A stretch of 64,000 nucleotides of DNA from Kangiella spongicola. Lineage in GTDB: Bacteria; Pseudomonadota; Gammaproteobacteria; Enterobacterales; Kangiellaceae. The stretch covers positions 248,001 through 312,000 of the forward strand of contig NZ_QICH01000001.1 of NCBI RefSeq assembly GCF_003194565.2. Direction: 5' to 3'. Below the pieces are notes generated by a model that worked only from the letters and a program-made list of their open reading frames with translations, did not search any database and had not been told where the DNA came from. Made by a program: the position numbers and the translations under genes. Below, piece by piece: positions 25,280 to 34,879 of this stretch (the first letter of the stretch is position 1; each line of letters opens with the position of its first letter).

Positions 25280-26320
25280 ATGATTCAAAACGTGAAGATT
25301 TTAACGCGAAACGACTCTTATTGGCAGGACAATGAGTGGAAAAAGTTACTTTCTAGTGCTTTTTCGTCGCCAAAAGAGCTACTTAGGCACTTAAATATCG
25401 ATTTCGACACTATGTCTGAGTCGGTTTTGCTCGATCACGCTTTCGCACAGCGTGTTCCCCTTCCGTTTGTCGAGCGTATGCAAGCTGGTAATCCTGACGA
25501 TCCTTTGCTAAGACAAGTGCTGCCTGTTGCAGAAGAAAACTCTCAAGTCGCCGGTTATAACAAAGATCCCCTTGGCGAGCATGACAGCGCCTTGCCCGGA
25601 CTGCTTCATAAATATAAAAGCCGCGTTTTGGTCATGTTGGCTACCGCTTGTGCCATTAACTGCCGTTACTGTTTTCGGCGCGAGTTTCCCTACGCTGATA
25701 ACCAACTCGGCAAAGCGGGTTGGAAAGATATATTTGAATACCTGTCGCAACATCCTGAAATTAACGAGGTTATTTTAAGTGGCGGCGACCCTTTAGCGGT
25801 AACAGACAGCTATTTGCATGACTTTATCAGCATGCTAGAGGATATTAAGCACATAAAAAGGCTAAGAATTCACACTCGCTTACCCATCGTAATTCCACAA
25901 CGAGTGACTTCTAAGCTGGTCAACACCCTAAGCCAAAGCCGTTTTCAGTGCGTTCTAGTTACACACATTAATCACCCTAACGAAATTGATGATATGGTTA
26001 GCCTCGCCATGCAACGTCTTCACTCCGCTGGTATTACCCTACTTAACCAATCCGTATTATTGCGACATATCAACGATAATAGCGACACGTTAGCCGAACT
26101 TAGTGAAAAATTATTCAAAAGCAATATCCTGCCCTATTACCTGCATTTATTAGACAAAGTTCAAGGGGCACAACACTTCGATTCTGACGAGAGCCATGCA
26201 ATTCAGATCATGCAGCAACTTCAAGCCAAGTTAGCTGGGTTCTTGGTGCCGAAATTAGTTCGCGAAGAAGCCGGCAAGCCAAATAAATCATGGATTGATA
26301 TAAGCAATACGAATCAATAA
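25280..26320 (+). CDS. epmB: EF-P (R)-beta-lysine synthase EpmB (lysine 2,3-aminomutase family)
   Basis: The product has 346 residues. The radical-SAM cysteines are in the CAINCRYCF motif (CxxxCxxC). SGGDPL and the PLP-binding region in the second half are family-typical. It converts (S)-alpha-lysine to (R)-beta-lysine, the substrate of EpmA. Compared with clostridial lysine aminomutase it is short and lacks the C-terminal extension, as EpmB does. No clear ribosome site precedes the ATG (TTGATATATT), so initiation may be weak, fitting an enzyme needed in small amounts. Confidence 0.94.
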   Translation: MIQNVKILTRNDSYWQDNEWKKLLSSAFSSPKELLRHLNIDFDTMSESVLLDHAFAQRVPLPFVERMQAGNPDDPLLRQVLPVAEENSQVAGYNKDPLGEHDSALPGLLHKYKSRVLVMLATACAINCRYCFRREFPYADNQLGKAGWKDIFEYLSQHPEINEVILSGGDPLAVTDSYLHDFISMLEDIKHIKRLRIHTRLPIVIPQRVTSKLVNTLSQSRFQCVLVTHINHPNEIDDMVSLAMQRLHSAGITLLNQSVLLRHINDNSDTLAELSEKLFKSNILPYYLHLLDKVQGAQHFDSDESHAIQIMQQLQAKLAGFLVPKLVREEAGKPNKSWIDISNTNQ

Positions 26321-26404
26321 CTTAAGACAAAAACCACTAGCGCCATGAGTTGCTTTTCGCTAAGATGAAGTATCAGTCGGATGCCATATTTAAAGGAGAC
26401 GACA

Positions 26405-28189
26405 ATGGCGCTAACGAAAGGACAGTTGGGGTTAACCGTTAGGGTTAAAAACGATGTTATGGTTGCTGATATCCCAGCAACGGTCAAGACAGCTAAACAG
26501 TGGATGGAAAATCTACCGGTCGCAGATATCGGCGAAACCGCTTCGAAAATTTTTCACTACCTTTACGATCTGAATCAATCGCCACTCCCCCCGAAAACCC
26601 GACTGCAAATTTTAGAAGCTTTGAAGCCTTCTTGCCTAAACACCTTAAATTCCTTGGCTACTGTCTATATTCACAGCCCTTTAAAATATTCGCAGAAATT
26701 ACAATCAGCTTCCGAGTTAGTTCACGCTATAGCCTCTGAGACAATTTTTGGCTTCAACACCATTATCGAAGACTTGCAGGCTGATGTTACTGCACTGGAA
26801 AAATATAAAACCACTATTTTACCCGCAGCTTGCGCTAACAGTCTTCAATTCCAAGGTTTTATCCAGTTACAGCGTTATCAGTTATATAAGACTGTCGGTG
26901 CTAAACTTTGGGTTCAACAAAACATTATTTATAAGCTAGCAGAGAAGCACGGCTTGCTTGAACACAAACTCAAAAAAGACTCGGCCCCACTAGGAACAAT
27001 TAAAAAGCAATTGCTGATTAACCTAATATTGCCGGTCTCTAATCCATATCAACTTAAGCATGGCGAAATCAACGATATTTATAATGAAATAGAGGATCTC
27101 GCTGATCTCGCTGAGTTGCAGCCCGAAGATACAGAAGGTTGTTTATTCGCTTACTTGCCAGACAGTGATATTCCACCCCAACCTATCAACTCCATAGAAC
27201 ACAAAGGTCAGCGAGTAGTAGGCATTAACTTAAAAGGCCCAACTGAAGCTCTAGAGCGCCACCTCAACAATGAGTCAGGCGGGTTCTTTAGTCGGTTTAC
27301 GAAAAAGGCTACTAGTTTTGAACTAGATCAAGAGCTTACTGAACATTTGATTACTCACTGGAGTAAGCAATTAAATCGAAACTTTATCCGTATGAACTCG
27401 CAAGCCAGCACAGAAGTTTGCGTTGGGTTAGCGGCGTCTCACCACTTCCTAGTTGAAAAGTTAGGCTCAGAGGTTCATCAAAGGTTCTTCGGACAGAATA
27501 AACGCAAACCGTTGAGCATTGAGTCCGACTCTTTGCAGCTAGAACAGGAAGACGATAGCCAGCACAGTTTTGTATGGAAAAGCCGCTCTAGCAGCTCTAA
27601 TTTAAGCTTAAATATGGGGCATGAAAAGACTCAAGATGCCTTTGCTTCGATATACAAGCCTCTTAGCAAAGAAGATAAGAAGCATCAAAAAGAAGACAAG
27701 CCATTCAAGGAAATTAAGGCAAAACCTCGCTATCAATGGACTTCTGGGATGGTTCGAGATGTCAGTCCTGCCGGTTTCTGTTTAGGCTTTGAAAAAGCAC
27801 CTTCGACTTATGCCGAAGCCAACGAACTCATTACCATAAAAAATGTAAAAGGAACTGAAGAACAATATAACCTGGGAATGATCCGTTGGAATCGTTGGCA
27901 TAAAAACTCTGTATTTCTTATTGGCGCCGAAATCATAGCTCCAGAAGCGACGCCAGTTCGAGCCACGTTAGATTGGGATTATGCTAAACCAGCTTATCAT
28001 CATAATGGTTTATATTTGCCAGATATGCCTAACGTAGGAGTGGATGCCACCATTATACTGCCGCCTCTCGGTTACCGTTCAGGCCAAACAGTTGCCATCA
28101 TGACTCCTAGCGACGAATTTAAGATCGAATTGAACAAAAAGATTATTGAAACGGACAACTTTATACAGTTCCAATTTAGCCGTAAATAG
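26405..28189 (+). CDS. large PilZ-like domain protein
   Basis: The start at 26405 is preferred (AAAGGAG-ACGACA-ATG), giving 594 residues. The N-terminal about 420 residues are helical and unrecognised. A charged linker (KEDKKHQKEDKPFKEIKAKP) leads to a PilZ-like domain from about 439. It has the DVSPAG motif (D-x-S-x-x-G) at about 450-455, but I see no RxxxR arm before it, so canonical c-di-GMP binding is doubtful. It is followed after 137 bases by a FimX-like gene in the same direction. PilZ and FimX proteins cooperate in type IV pilus and twitching control in xanthomonads and pseudomonads, so a joint role is a fair inference. No pilus genes are in the window. Confidence 0.7.
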   Translation: MALTKGQLGLTVRVKNDVMVADIPATVKTAKQWMENLPVADIGETASKIFHYLYDLNQSPLPPKTRLQILEALKPSCLNTLNSLATVYIHSPLKYSQKLQSASELVHAIASETIFGFNTIIEDLQADVTALEKYKTTILPAACANSLQFQGFIQLQRYQLYKTVGAKLWVQQNIIYKLAEKHGLLEHKLKKDSAPLGTIKKQLLINLILPVSNPYQLKHGEINDIYNEIEDLADLAELQPEDTEGCLFAYLPDSDIPPQPINSIEHKGQRVVGINLKGPTEALERHLNNESGGFFSRFTKKATSFELDQELTEHLITHWSKQLNRNFIRMNSQASTEVCVGLAASHHFLVEKLGSEVHQRFFGQNKRKPLSIESDSLQLEQEDDSQHSFVWKSRSSSSNLSLNMGHEKTQDAFASIYKPLSKEDKKHQKEDKPFKEIKAKPRYQWTSGMVRDVSPAGFCLGFEKAPSTYAEANELITIKNVKGTEEQYNLGMIRWNRWHKNSVFLIGAEIIAPEATPVRATLDWDYAKPAYHHNGLYLPDMPNVGVDATIILPPLGYRSGQTVAIMTPSDEFKIELNKKIIETDNFIQFQFSRK

Positions 28190-28326
28190 ATTGTCTTACC
28201 CGTTAACTGGGCTTGCAGATTCAACAGGGGTTTATTATTGTAGAAGTTGTGGCTCAGTTACAGTAACTTAGTAGGAATCGCGTTAGAATATCTCTACTAA
28301 TACTAATAAATAACGAATAGACGGCA

Positions 28327-30399
28327 ATGATGAAAGAAAAGGTTAAGAAGTCTCCTATAAACATGCTCATTTTTTCCTCTTCGCCCAACGACAGCGAACA
28401 GGTATCAAGTCATTTAAAAAACATGGGCATCCCAATTCGGCATCTTGTAATTTCCGATAGCGAACAACTCAAAGACGCTACTAATCTAAAACAGTGGCAG
28501 CAGGCATTGTTCATTGATGAGCTGGATAACCTGCCAATTAAACAGGCGCTCAAACAACTCAAAAATCAACCAATAGCAGTGCCTTCAGTTCTTCTAACAA
28601 ATGATTACAGCGAAGAAAAGCGCTTTGAAATGCTAGCACTAGGCTTGAAAGACTGCATTCCAGCAACGTCTTTAGACCTACTCGCTATGATAGTAAAGCG
28701 TGATCAAAAATTAGTGGAGTCATTACAATCTCTTGAGCAAGCTAACAAGATTGTTTACGAAACCAATAAGCGTAACGAACTCTTACTTGATAGCTCGAAA
28801 GATGCGATCGCATATATCCATGAAGGAATGCACATCTATACCAACCCGTCGTATATTAAAAGATTCGGTTATGAGGAAGATGAAATTATCGTCATGACCA
28901 TTATGGATATTGTCGCTGATGATGAGAAAGATAATATTCGCGCATTATTAAAGCGCCAAGCTCAGGAAGGAACTGAGGTTAGCCAGTTAATTAAAGGAAA
29001 AACCTCATCTGGGGAAGAGTTTGAAGCTGACTTTATCATTAGCTCTGCAATCTATGACGATGAGGAGTGTGTACAGCTACTCGTGCGTGATGTAGGCGAT
29101 CAGCAGGAGCTGATGCAGAAGCTAAAAGAAATGAGTCAAATCGATCAAGTTACCGGTGCTCTGAATAGACCTGCATTGATGGATCAACTCAATGAAACCG
29201 TTGAAGTAGCAAGGAAAGACGATCTTAACTCAATTCTATATTTCCTAGAAATTGACAACTTTACTAGTTATCGAAATCAATTCGGTATCGCAGACTGCGA
29301 TACCCTGCTAAAAGATGTCTCACACTGGCTTCATGATAAATGTGAAAGCACAAGCATCATTGGCCGTATTAGTGATAGCAGCTTTGCTATATTAGTCAGG
29401 GACACCGATAGAGCGCCGACTGAGTTACCTAAGCAGTTGATTCAAGAGATTGAAAAACACTTATTTGAGATCTCAGGTCAGACTTTAAAAGTAACATTAA
29501 GCATCGGCGGCGTGCCATGTACCGGCCATGATCTGGAGCCTGGAAAAGTTCTATTACACGCCACAACTGTAGCGCATAACTTGCAAGAAAAAGGCGGCAA
29601 TAACTACCAAATATTTAACCCTTCAATAGATAGTTTACTTACTGAAGATGAGCGCAAGATTTTTGAAGAGTTCACTAATGCTCGTGATGAAAGCAAGATG
29701 ACCTTGTTCTTCCAGCCAATGATGAGCCTCAAAGGTAGCTCAAGCAAGCAGTACATGTGCTACTTCCGTTACCAACTTAGTGATGGAAGCTGGGGGTTAG
29801 GTGAGCAGATATTCCCAATATTTGAGAAAGTAGGAATGGATGCTGATATCGATAAGGTCACTTTAAAGCACGCCCTTAAAGTCCTAGTAAAAGATAAAGA
29901 GTCTGGCAATGATAACAAGCTCTTCCTAGCCTTAAGCCCTAATACTTTATTAAGGGAAGGTCTAGAGGATTGGTTAGAAAAGCTAGTCAGCGCCTCAGGA
30001 ATTGAGAGTGGCAACCTAGTCATGACAATCAAGGGGCATATGGCACAAACCTATTACAAAAAAGTATTAGAGTTACGCCAAGCTTTAAAGAAAACAGGAA
30101 TTCCTTTATGCCTGTCAGGAGTTGAGATTGATAATACAGAACTTGTGAAGTCAATCGCGCCTGAGTATGTAGCAATGGCACCAAACTTTATCGATACGCT
30201 AAAAGAGCATGGCACTGATAAAGTACAAGCTATCGTTAGAGCGTCTGCAGAAACTGAAGCAAAGACCATTATTTCAAACCTAGAGGATGCTTCAACACTG
30301 GCACAAATCTGGCCACTAGGCGTTGATTTTGTGATGGGCAACTATGTCTCGAAGCCAATTCCGAAGTTGAACTATGATTTTGCGGATAGTGACTTCTAA
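28327..30399 (+). CDS. FimX-like protein: receiver-like, PAS, degenerate GGDEF and degenerate EAL domains
   Basis: The product has 690 residues. The order is a REC-like domain without clear phosphoacceptor features (about 12-130), a PAS domain (about 150-265: NELLLDSSKDAIAYIHEG), a GGDEF-family domain (about 275-430) whose signature is replaced by GRISDSSFAIL, and an EAL-family domain (about 440-680) where the catalytic EAL is replaced (YMCYFRYQ). Both catalytic sites are therefore dead. FimX of Pseudomonas and Xanthomonas has exactly this architecture and works as a c-di-GMP receptor for type IV pili. The start has two adjacent ATGs (28327 and 28330). It is terminated by a strong hairpin. 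Confidence 0.8.
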   Translation: MMKEKVKKSPINMLIFSSSPNDSEQVSSHLKNMGIPIRHLVISDSEQLKDATNLKQWQQALFIDELDNLPIKQALKQLKNQPIAVPSVLLTNDYSEEKRFEMLALGLKDCIPATSLDLLAMIVKRDQKLVESLQSLEQANKIVYETNKRNELLLDSSKDAIAYIHEGMHIYTNPSYIKRFGYEEDEIIVMTIMDIVADDEKDNIRALLKRQAQEGTEVSQLIKGKTSSGEEFEADFIISSAIYDDEECVQLLVRDVGDQQELMQKLKEMSQIDQVTGALNRPALMDQLNETVEVARKDDLNSILYFLEIDNFTSYRNQFGIADCDTLLKDVSHWLHDKCESTSIIGRISDSSFAILVRDTDRAPTELPKQLIQEIEKHLFEISGQTLKVTLSIGGVPCTGHDLEPGKVLLHATTVAHNLQEKGGNNYQIFNPSIDSLLTEDERKIFEEFTNARDESKMTLFFQPMMSLKGSSSKQYMCYFRYQLSDGSWGLGEQIFPIFEKVGMDADIDKVTLKHALKVLVKDKESGNDNKLFLALSPNTLLREGLEDWLEKLVSASGIESGNLVMTIKGHMAQTYYKKVLELRQALKKTGIPLCLSGVEIDNTELVKSIAPEYVAMAPNFIDTLKEHGTDKVQAIVRASAETEAKTIISNLEDASTLAQIWPLGVDFVMGNYVSKPIPKLNYDFADSDF

Positions 30400-30422
30400 G
30401 CTATAAAGTAAGTGAAAAATTT

Positions 30423-30451
30423 AAAGCCCCAGCATGACTGGGGCTTTTTTT
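30423..30451. terminator. bidirectional intrinsic terminator
   Basis: Perfect 10-bp stem AAAGCCCCAG-CATGA-CTGGGGCTTT followed by TTTT on the plus strand. It lies between the convergent FimX-like gene and serB and can serve both. Confidence 0.9.
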
Positions 30452-30453
30452 AG

Positions 30454-31386
30454 TTATTCGGACACGGTTTTGAGAATATCGATTAAGCCATCCATCTCAG
30501 AATACTGAAGAACGCAATCAGCTCGATTTCTTAAATATGGCTTTGCTTTGTAGGCTACACCAAAACCAGCATTTTTTAGCATTAGCCAGTCATTAGCCCC
30601 ATCCCCTACAGCTAATGTTTCACTAAGTTTCACCCCTCTATCTTGCGCCCACTCTGTTAATATTTGAGCTTTTATCTCGGCATTGACTATAGGGAGCTCT
30701 GCGATACCAGTAAGCTCGTCTTTATCATTAAAATTCAACGTGTTAGCTTTAATTTCATGGGCATTAATATGCTGTGCAACGTAACGCGCAAAGTCCTTAA
30801 AGCCTCCCGAAGCAATACCAATTTCAGCCCCTATGTCGGCTAGGTATGATGTTAGTTCTGCGACACCTGGGTTAAGTTTTATTCGCTCTAACACCTTTTC
30901 TACCGCTTCTCTTGGCATTCCCGCCAATAGGGCCAAACGTTTCTCAAAGCTTTGATTGAAGTCTAACTCACCGCGCATTGCTTCTTCAGTAATTTGAGAA
31001 ACTTTATCCTTTACTCCAAACTCAGCTGCCAGCTCATCAATCACTTCCATTGGTATCAGCGTGGAATCCATATCGAACACCGCGAGCTTAGGCTTGAAAT
31101 TAAGTTTTTCATCGCTGAGTAAGCAGTAGTCGGCTTCAATTTCATTGGCAAAGGCATCAAACGCCTCTCGCCAACTAAGCGCCCCAAAATCTCTGTTATC
31201 GCTTATCAGGGTAACCCGAAAACAGGACGAGTATGACTTTAGATTATCAGCTTGTATCTCTACTATTGAGGATAGCTCAGCTTGCGGGGTCAATTTATTC
31301 TGACCGTTATAGGCGTGTTCTATCAGCTCGTTATCCTTTCGTGATATTAAAAACAATAACGCTGTGCAGCTTTTCTCAATTAACAT
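30454..31386 (-). CDS. serB: phosphoserine phosphatase
   Basis: This 310-residue HAD-superfamily enzyme has motif I FDMDSTLI (about 104-111), the four-helix cap, the SGGFKDFA motif II region and motif III/IV AVGDGANDW. The N-terminal about 90 residues correspond to the divergent domain present in E. coli SerB. It hydrolyses O-phosphoserine in serine biosynthesis. It is divergent from ytjB, as in E. coli, with 91 bases between them. Confidence 0.94.
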   Translation of the reverse strand: MLIEKSCTALLFLISRKDNELIEHAYNGQNKLTPQAELSSIVEIQADNLKSYSSCFRVTLISDNRDFGALSWREAFDAFANEIEADYCLLSDEKLNFKPKLAVFDMDSTLIPMEVIDELAAEFGVKDKVSQITEEAMRGELDFNQSFEKRLALLAGMPREAVEKVLERIKLNPGVAELTSYLADIGAEIGIASGGFKDFARYVAQHINAHEIKANTLNFNDKDELTGIAELPIVNAEIKAQILTEWAQDRGVKLSETLAVGDGANDWLMLKNAGFGVAYKAKPYLRNRADCVLQYSEMDGLIDILKTVSE

Positions 31387-31477
31387 CTATTAACCCTACA
31401 GTGTGATATGGCAGGATTGCTTTTAAGCAGTCCAATCTATGATATATTAGCAGTAAATTAGTGCCCACAATATTCTA

Positions 31478-32593
31478 GTGAAGACCGATAACAATAAACA
31501 TAGCGCAACAATGCGAAACGCCAAATTCCCTATCGCTATATCTACCGCTATAGTGATTATGGCCCTTTGCTTTATGGTGTATTCGTGGACCTTATCTGTT
31601 AAAAAGCACCAAGCCCAACAATTCGCCATAGAATACAGTCAAGGCTTGGCAAATGCTAGCGCCTCATTTATGGGCCATCTAATAGAAGATGAAGACACCG
31701 ACACCCTCGCCACCGTAGGGCAGCAATTACTATCAAACAAGACCATTACTCAACTTTCTATCTATCGTCGCAATGGTGAGCTAATCTATCAGTCAGGCGA
31801 AACTGTTAATGAACCTAGTCAACCCGTTATCGCTAACATCGCTTACGACGAAAGCTATAATGGCTATCTCATTATTTATTTCTCTAATAATCAAGTCATG
31901 GCATTAGACGATCAGGCTTACTGGCTCCTGCCTGAGCTTATTTGGTTTTTTGGTGCGGTAATTTGGTTAGCTTTAGTTGTTTTGCTATATGCGAAACGGT
32001 GGTTTTCTAGCTCGCAAAGACAATCGAAACAGCAGGTTTCCGAGACCAAGTCGACTGAAACCAATGTGCAACTGATAAAAAATTTACTGCGCAGAAAAAA
32101 AGACGATGAAAACAGCGAAGCCGTTAGCTCCTTGATTATAAAAGCACAATGGTCTGCATTAAATGACAAGTCTGCTAATATTCTGCTTCGAGTGCTTAAT
32201 CGCTGGTTACCTCAGAATGGATTTTTCGTAACCCAATTCGATCAAAAGTTATTAACCTTAGGCTTAAAGCGCGAATATTCGCCAATGAATCAAAACCCTC
32301 TTTACGCATTACAGCACTGTCTTCATCAATTACAGCTAGAGCCTAAAATAATAGTTCATCGACTCAACTTCGGCGAAGAAATTTATCAAACTTTCTTTGA
32401 CATTATTGACTCTGGGATCTGGTTTGAAAAACACTTAGTTGAGACTGGAAGTGATTATAACTGGACGGCCGAAAGGGTAATTGATATCGAACTCGAAGAC
32501 GGTGAAATTGTGGAACTTTGTAGGCTTAAAGCCCCTGACGCCGAACAAAAAAGCGTGATCGAGCGTCAGGTTCGTTTTTTAAGTGATGATTAA
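31478..32593 (+). CDS. ytjB: YtjB/AhpA-family membrane protein (SMP_2 domain)
   Basis: The product has 371 residues. It has a membrane span near the N terminus (about 17-37), a periplasmic region of about 110 residues (YSQGLANASASFMGHLIEDE), a second span at about 150-170 and a long cytoplasmic tail of about 195 residues. The first half matches the SMP_2 family (E. coli YtjB/Smp, Pseudomonas AhpA), and the position divergent from serB is the same as in E. coli. The tail is longer than in E. coli. The start is a GTG at 31478 with no good ribosome site. An ATG at 31511 is the alternative. Candidate promoter TTGCTT-17-TGATAT at about 31418-31446. Function unclear in the literature. Confidence 0.75.
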   Translation: MKTDNNKHSATMRNAKFPIAISTAIVIMALCFMVYSWTLSVKKHQAQQFAIEYSQGLANASASFMGHLIEDEDTDTLATVGQQLLSNKTITQLSIYRRNGELIYQSGETVNEPSQPVIANIAYDESYNGYLIIYFSNNQVMALDDQAYWLLPELIWFFGAVIWLALVVLLYAKRWFSSSQRQSKQQVSETKSTETNVQLIKNLLRRKKDDENSEAVSSLIIKAQWSALNDKSANILLRVLNRWLPQNGFFVTQFDQKLLTLGLKREYSPMNQNPLYALQHCLHQLQLEPKIIVHRLNFGEEIYQTFFDIIDSGIWFEKHLVETGSDYNWTAERVIDIELEDGEIVELCRLKAPDAEQKSVIERQVRFLSDD

Positions 32594-32603
32594 TTTCTGA
32601 TTC

Positions 32604-34862
32604 TTAGCCCTGTGACTCTTTTTCTTCTACCTCCATAGAGTCAACACGCTGGAAGCCACGTGGTAACTTACTTCCTCGGCGTCCGCGCTCTCCGCGATAA
32701 TGCTCTAAATCTCTTGGCTTCAAGGTTAAATGACGTTTCCCTGAGTAAATAACTAAACTTTCGTCGGCCGCAACTACAGCTACAGAAACGACGAACTCCT
32801 CACGGCTTTTCGCTCTAGCTGCAGGGATACTGATAATCTTGTTACCCTTACCTTTAGCTAACTCTGGCAAGTCTTCAAGCTTGAAGACCAGCATCCGACC
32901 CTCGTTAGATACTGCTACACAGTACAGCTCGTCCGCTTGTGGGATTCGCTTTGGCTTTAGTACCTTAGCTCCAGACGGTAAGTTTAAAAATGCCTTACCG
33001 TTTTTGGTTTTCGATACCAGATCGCTAAATTTGGCAATAAAACCGTAGCCAGCATCAGAAGCAAATAAAAACTTATCGTCATCTTCGCCCATGATAGTGG
33101 CTAAGAACTCAGCCCCTGCAATCGGGTTTACACGTCCTGTAACAGGCTCTCCTAACCCTCTCGCCGAAGGTAGCGTGTTCGCAAGCAGTGAGAAGCTTCT
33201 ACCGGTAGAATCCAAGAATACTGCGTACTGGTTACTTTTACCTTGTGAAGCATCGAGGAATGAGTCTCCTGAGCGATAATTCATCGCTGTGGCATCAATG
33301 TCATGCCCTTTAGCACAGCGTACCCAGCCTTTTTCAGACAACACCACCGTCACTGGCTCGGTTGGCATAAGATCTGTCTCTGATAGAGCTTTGGCTTCCT
33401 CGCGCTCAACAATAGGCGAACGACGCTCATCGCCATGCTCGTCGATAACTTCTTGCAGCTCTTTCTTGACCACAGTTTTCATTCGTTGCTTTGAACCAAG
33501 AGTCATCTGTAACCAGTCGGCTTCATCTTCTAGTTCGTTCTGCTCACCTCGAATTTTCATTTCTTCAAGTTTAGCTAAATGACGTAACTTAAGCTCTAGA
33601 ATCGCTTCTGCTTGAGTTTCTGTAATCTTGAAGCGCTCCATCAATTTAGGCTTTGGCTTATCTTCTGTTCTGATGATATGAATCACTTCATCAATATTGA
33701 GATAAGCAATTAATAAACCGTCTAAAATATGCAAACGGTCCATTACTTTGTCTAAGCGATACTGTAGTCGACGACGTACCGTTTCGAGACGATAATCAAG
33801 CCATTCTTTGACGAACATCTGCAGATTTTTAACCTGTGGACGACCATCAAGACCAATCATGTTCATATTGACCCGATAAGTTTTCTCAAGATCCGTGGTT
33901 GCGAATAAATGCTTCATCAACTCGTCAGTATCAACACGGTTAGAGCGAGGCACAACCACTAACCGCGTAGGGTTTTCATGGTCGGACTCATCACGAAGAT
34001 CGCTGACCATTGGCAACTTTTTAGCCTGCATTTGGCTCGCTATTTGCTCTAGAATTTTTGAGCCTGAAGCTTGATGTGGCAGTGCTGTGATAACAATTTC
34101 ACCGTCTTCTTTTTCAAAATGAGCACGCATTCGAATTGAACCGCGCCCCTTTTGATACATTTCTAAAATATCGGCTTTCGAAGTAATAATCTCGGCATCG
34201 GTTGGGTAGTCTGGACCTTCGACAAACTCCATCAGATCTTCAACCGTAGCCTTTGGGTTCTCCAGCATATGGATACAGGCATTAGCCACTTCAGTTAAGT
34301 TGTGAGGAGGAACATCCGTGGCCATTCCCACAGCAATACCGGTAGTGCCGTTTAACAGCAAGTTAGGCACTCTGGCCGGTAAAACCTTGGGCTCCTTCAT
34401 GGTTCCATCAAAGTTAGGAATCCAATCTACAGTCCCCTGCGACACCTCATGCAATAACACTTCGGCGTACTTTGCTAAACGTGACTCGGTATAACGCATG
34501 GCAGCAAAGGACTTAGGATCGTCTGGCGCACCCCAGTTACCCTGCCCATCAACCAATGGATAGCGGTATGAGAAAGGCTGTGCCATTAAAACCATAGCTT
34601 CGTAACAAGCGGAATCACCATGCGGGTGAAACTTACCAAGCACATCACCCACAGTACGTGCTGATTTTTTATATTTTGAAGTGGCTTTTAAGCCTAACTC
34701 GCTCATCGCATAGACAATTCGTCGTTGCACCGGCTTTAAGCCATCGCCGATATGTGGCAATGCGCGATCCATAATGACGTACATGGAGTAGTTTAAGTAC
34801 GCCTCTTCGGTGAATTCTGCTAAAGACTTTTGCTCAATGCCTTCGTAATCTATTTCTTCCAC
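32604..34862 (-). CDS. parC: DNA topoisomerase IV subunit A
   Basis: The product has 752 residues. The breakage-reunion domain has the catalytic Tyr in [10 protein letters not shown] (about 115-124). The quinolone-resistance region [15 protein letters not shown] is wild type, with Ser and Glu at the usual resistance positions. The C-terminal beta-pinwheel follows. ParC with ParE decatenates daughter chromosomes. It starts 17 bases after the parE stop and is convergent with ytjB, only 10 bases apart. Confidence 0.97.
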   Translation of the reverse strand: MEEIDYEGIEQKSLAEFTEEAYLNYSMYVIMDRALPHIGDGLKPVQRRIVYAMSELGLKATSKYKKSARTVGDVLGKFHPHGDSACYEAMVLMAQPFSYRYPLVDGQGNWGAPDDPKSFAAMRYTESRLAKYAEVLLHEVSQGTVDWIPNFDGTMKEPKVLPARVPNLLLNGTTGIAVGMATDVPPHNLTEVANACIHMLENPKATVEDLMEFVEGPDYPTDAEIITSKADILEMYQKGRGSIRMRAHFEKEDGEIVITALPHQASGSKILEQIASQMQAKKLPMVSDLRDESDHENPTRLVVVPRSNRVDTDELMKHLFATTDLEKTYRVNMNMIGLDGRPQVKNLQMFVKEWLDYRLETVRRRLQYRLDKVMDRLHILDGLLIAYLNIDEVIHIIRTEDKPKPKLMERFKITETQAEAILELKLRHLAKLEEMKIRGEQNELEDEADWLQMTLGSKQRMKTVVKKELQEVIDEHGDERRSPIVEREEAKALSETDLMPTEPVTVVLSEKGWVRCAKGHDIDATAMNYRSGDSFLDASQGKSNQYAVFLDSTGRSFSLLANTLPSARGLGEPVTGRVNPIAGAEFLATIMGEDDDKFLFASDAGYGFIAKFSDLVSKTKNGKAFLNLPSGAKVLKPKRIPQADELYCVAVSNEGRMLVFKLEDLPELAKGKGNKIISIPAARAKSREEFVVSVAVVAADESLVIYSGKRHLTLKPRDLEHYRGERGRRGSKLPRGFQRVDSMEVEEKESQG

Positions 34863-34879
34863 GTTAATTCACTACCCGT

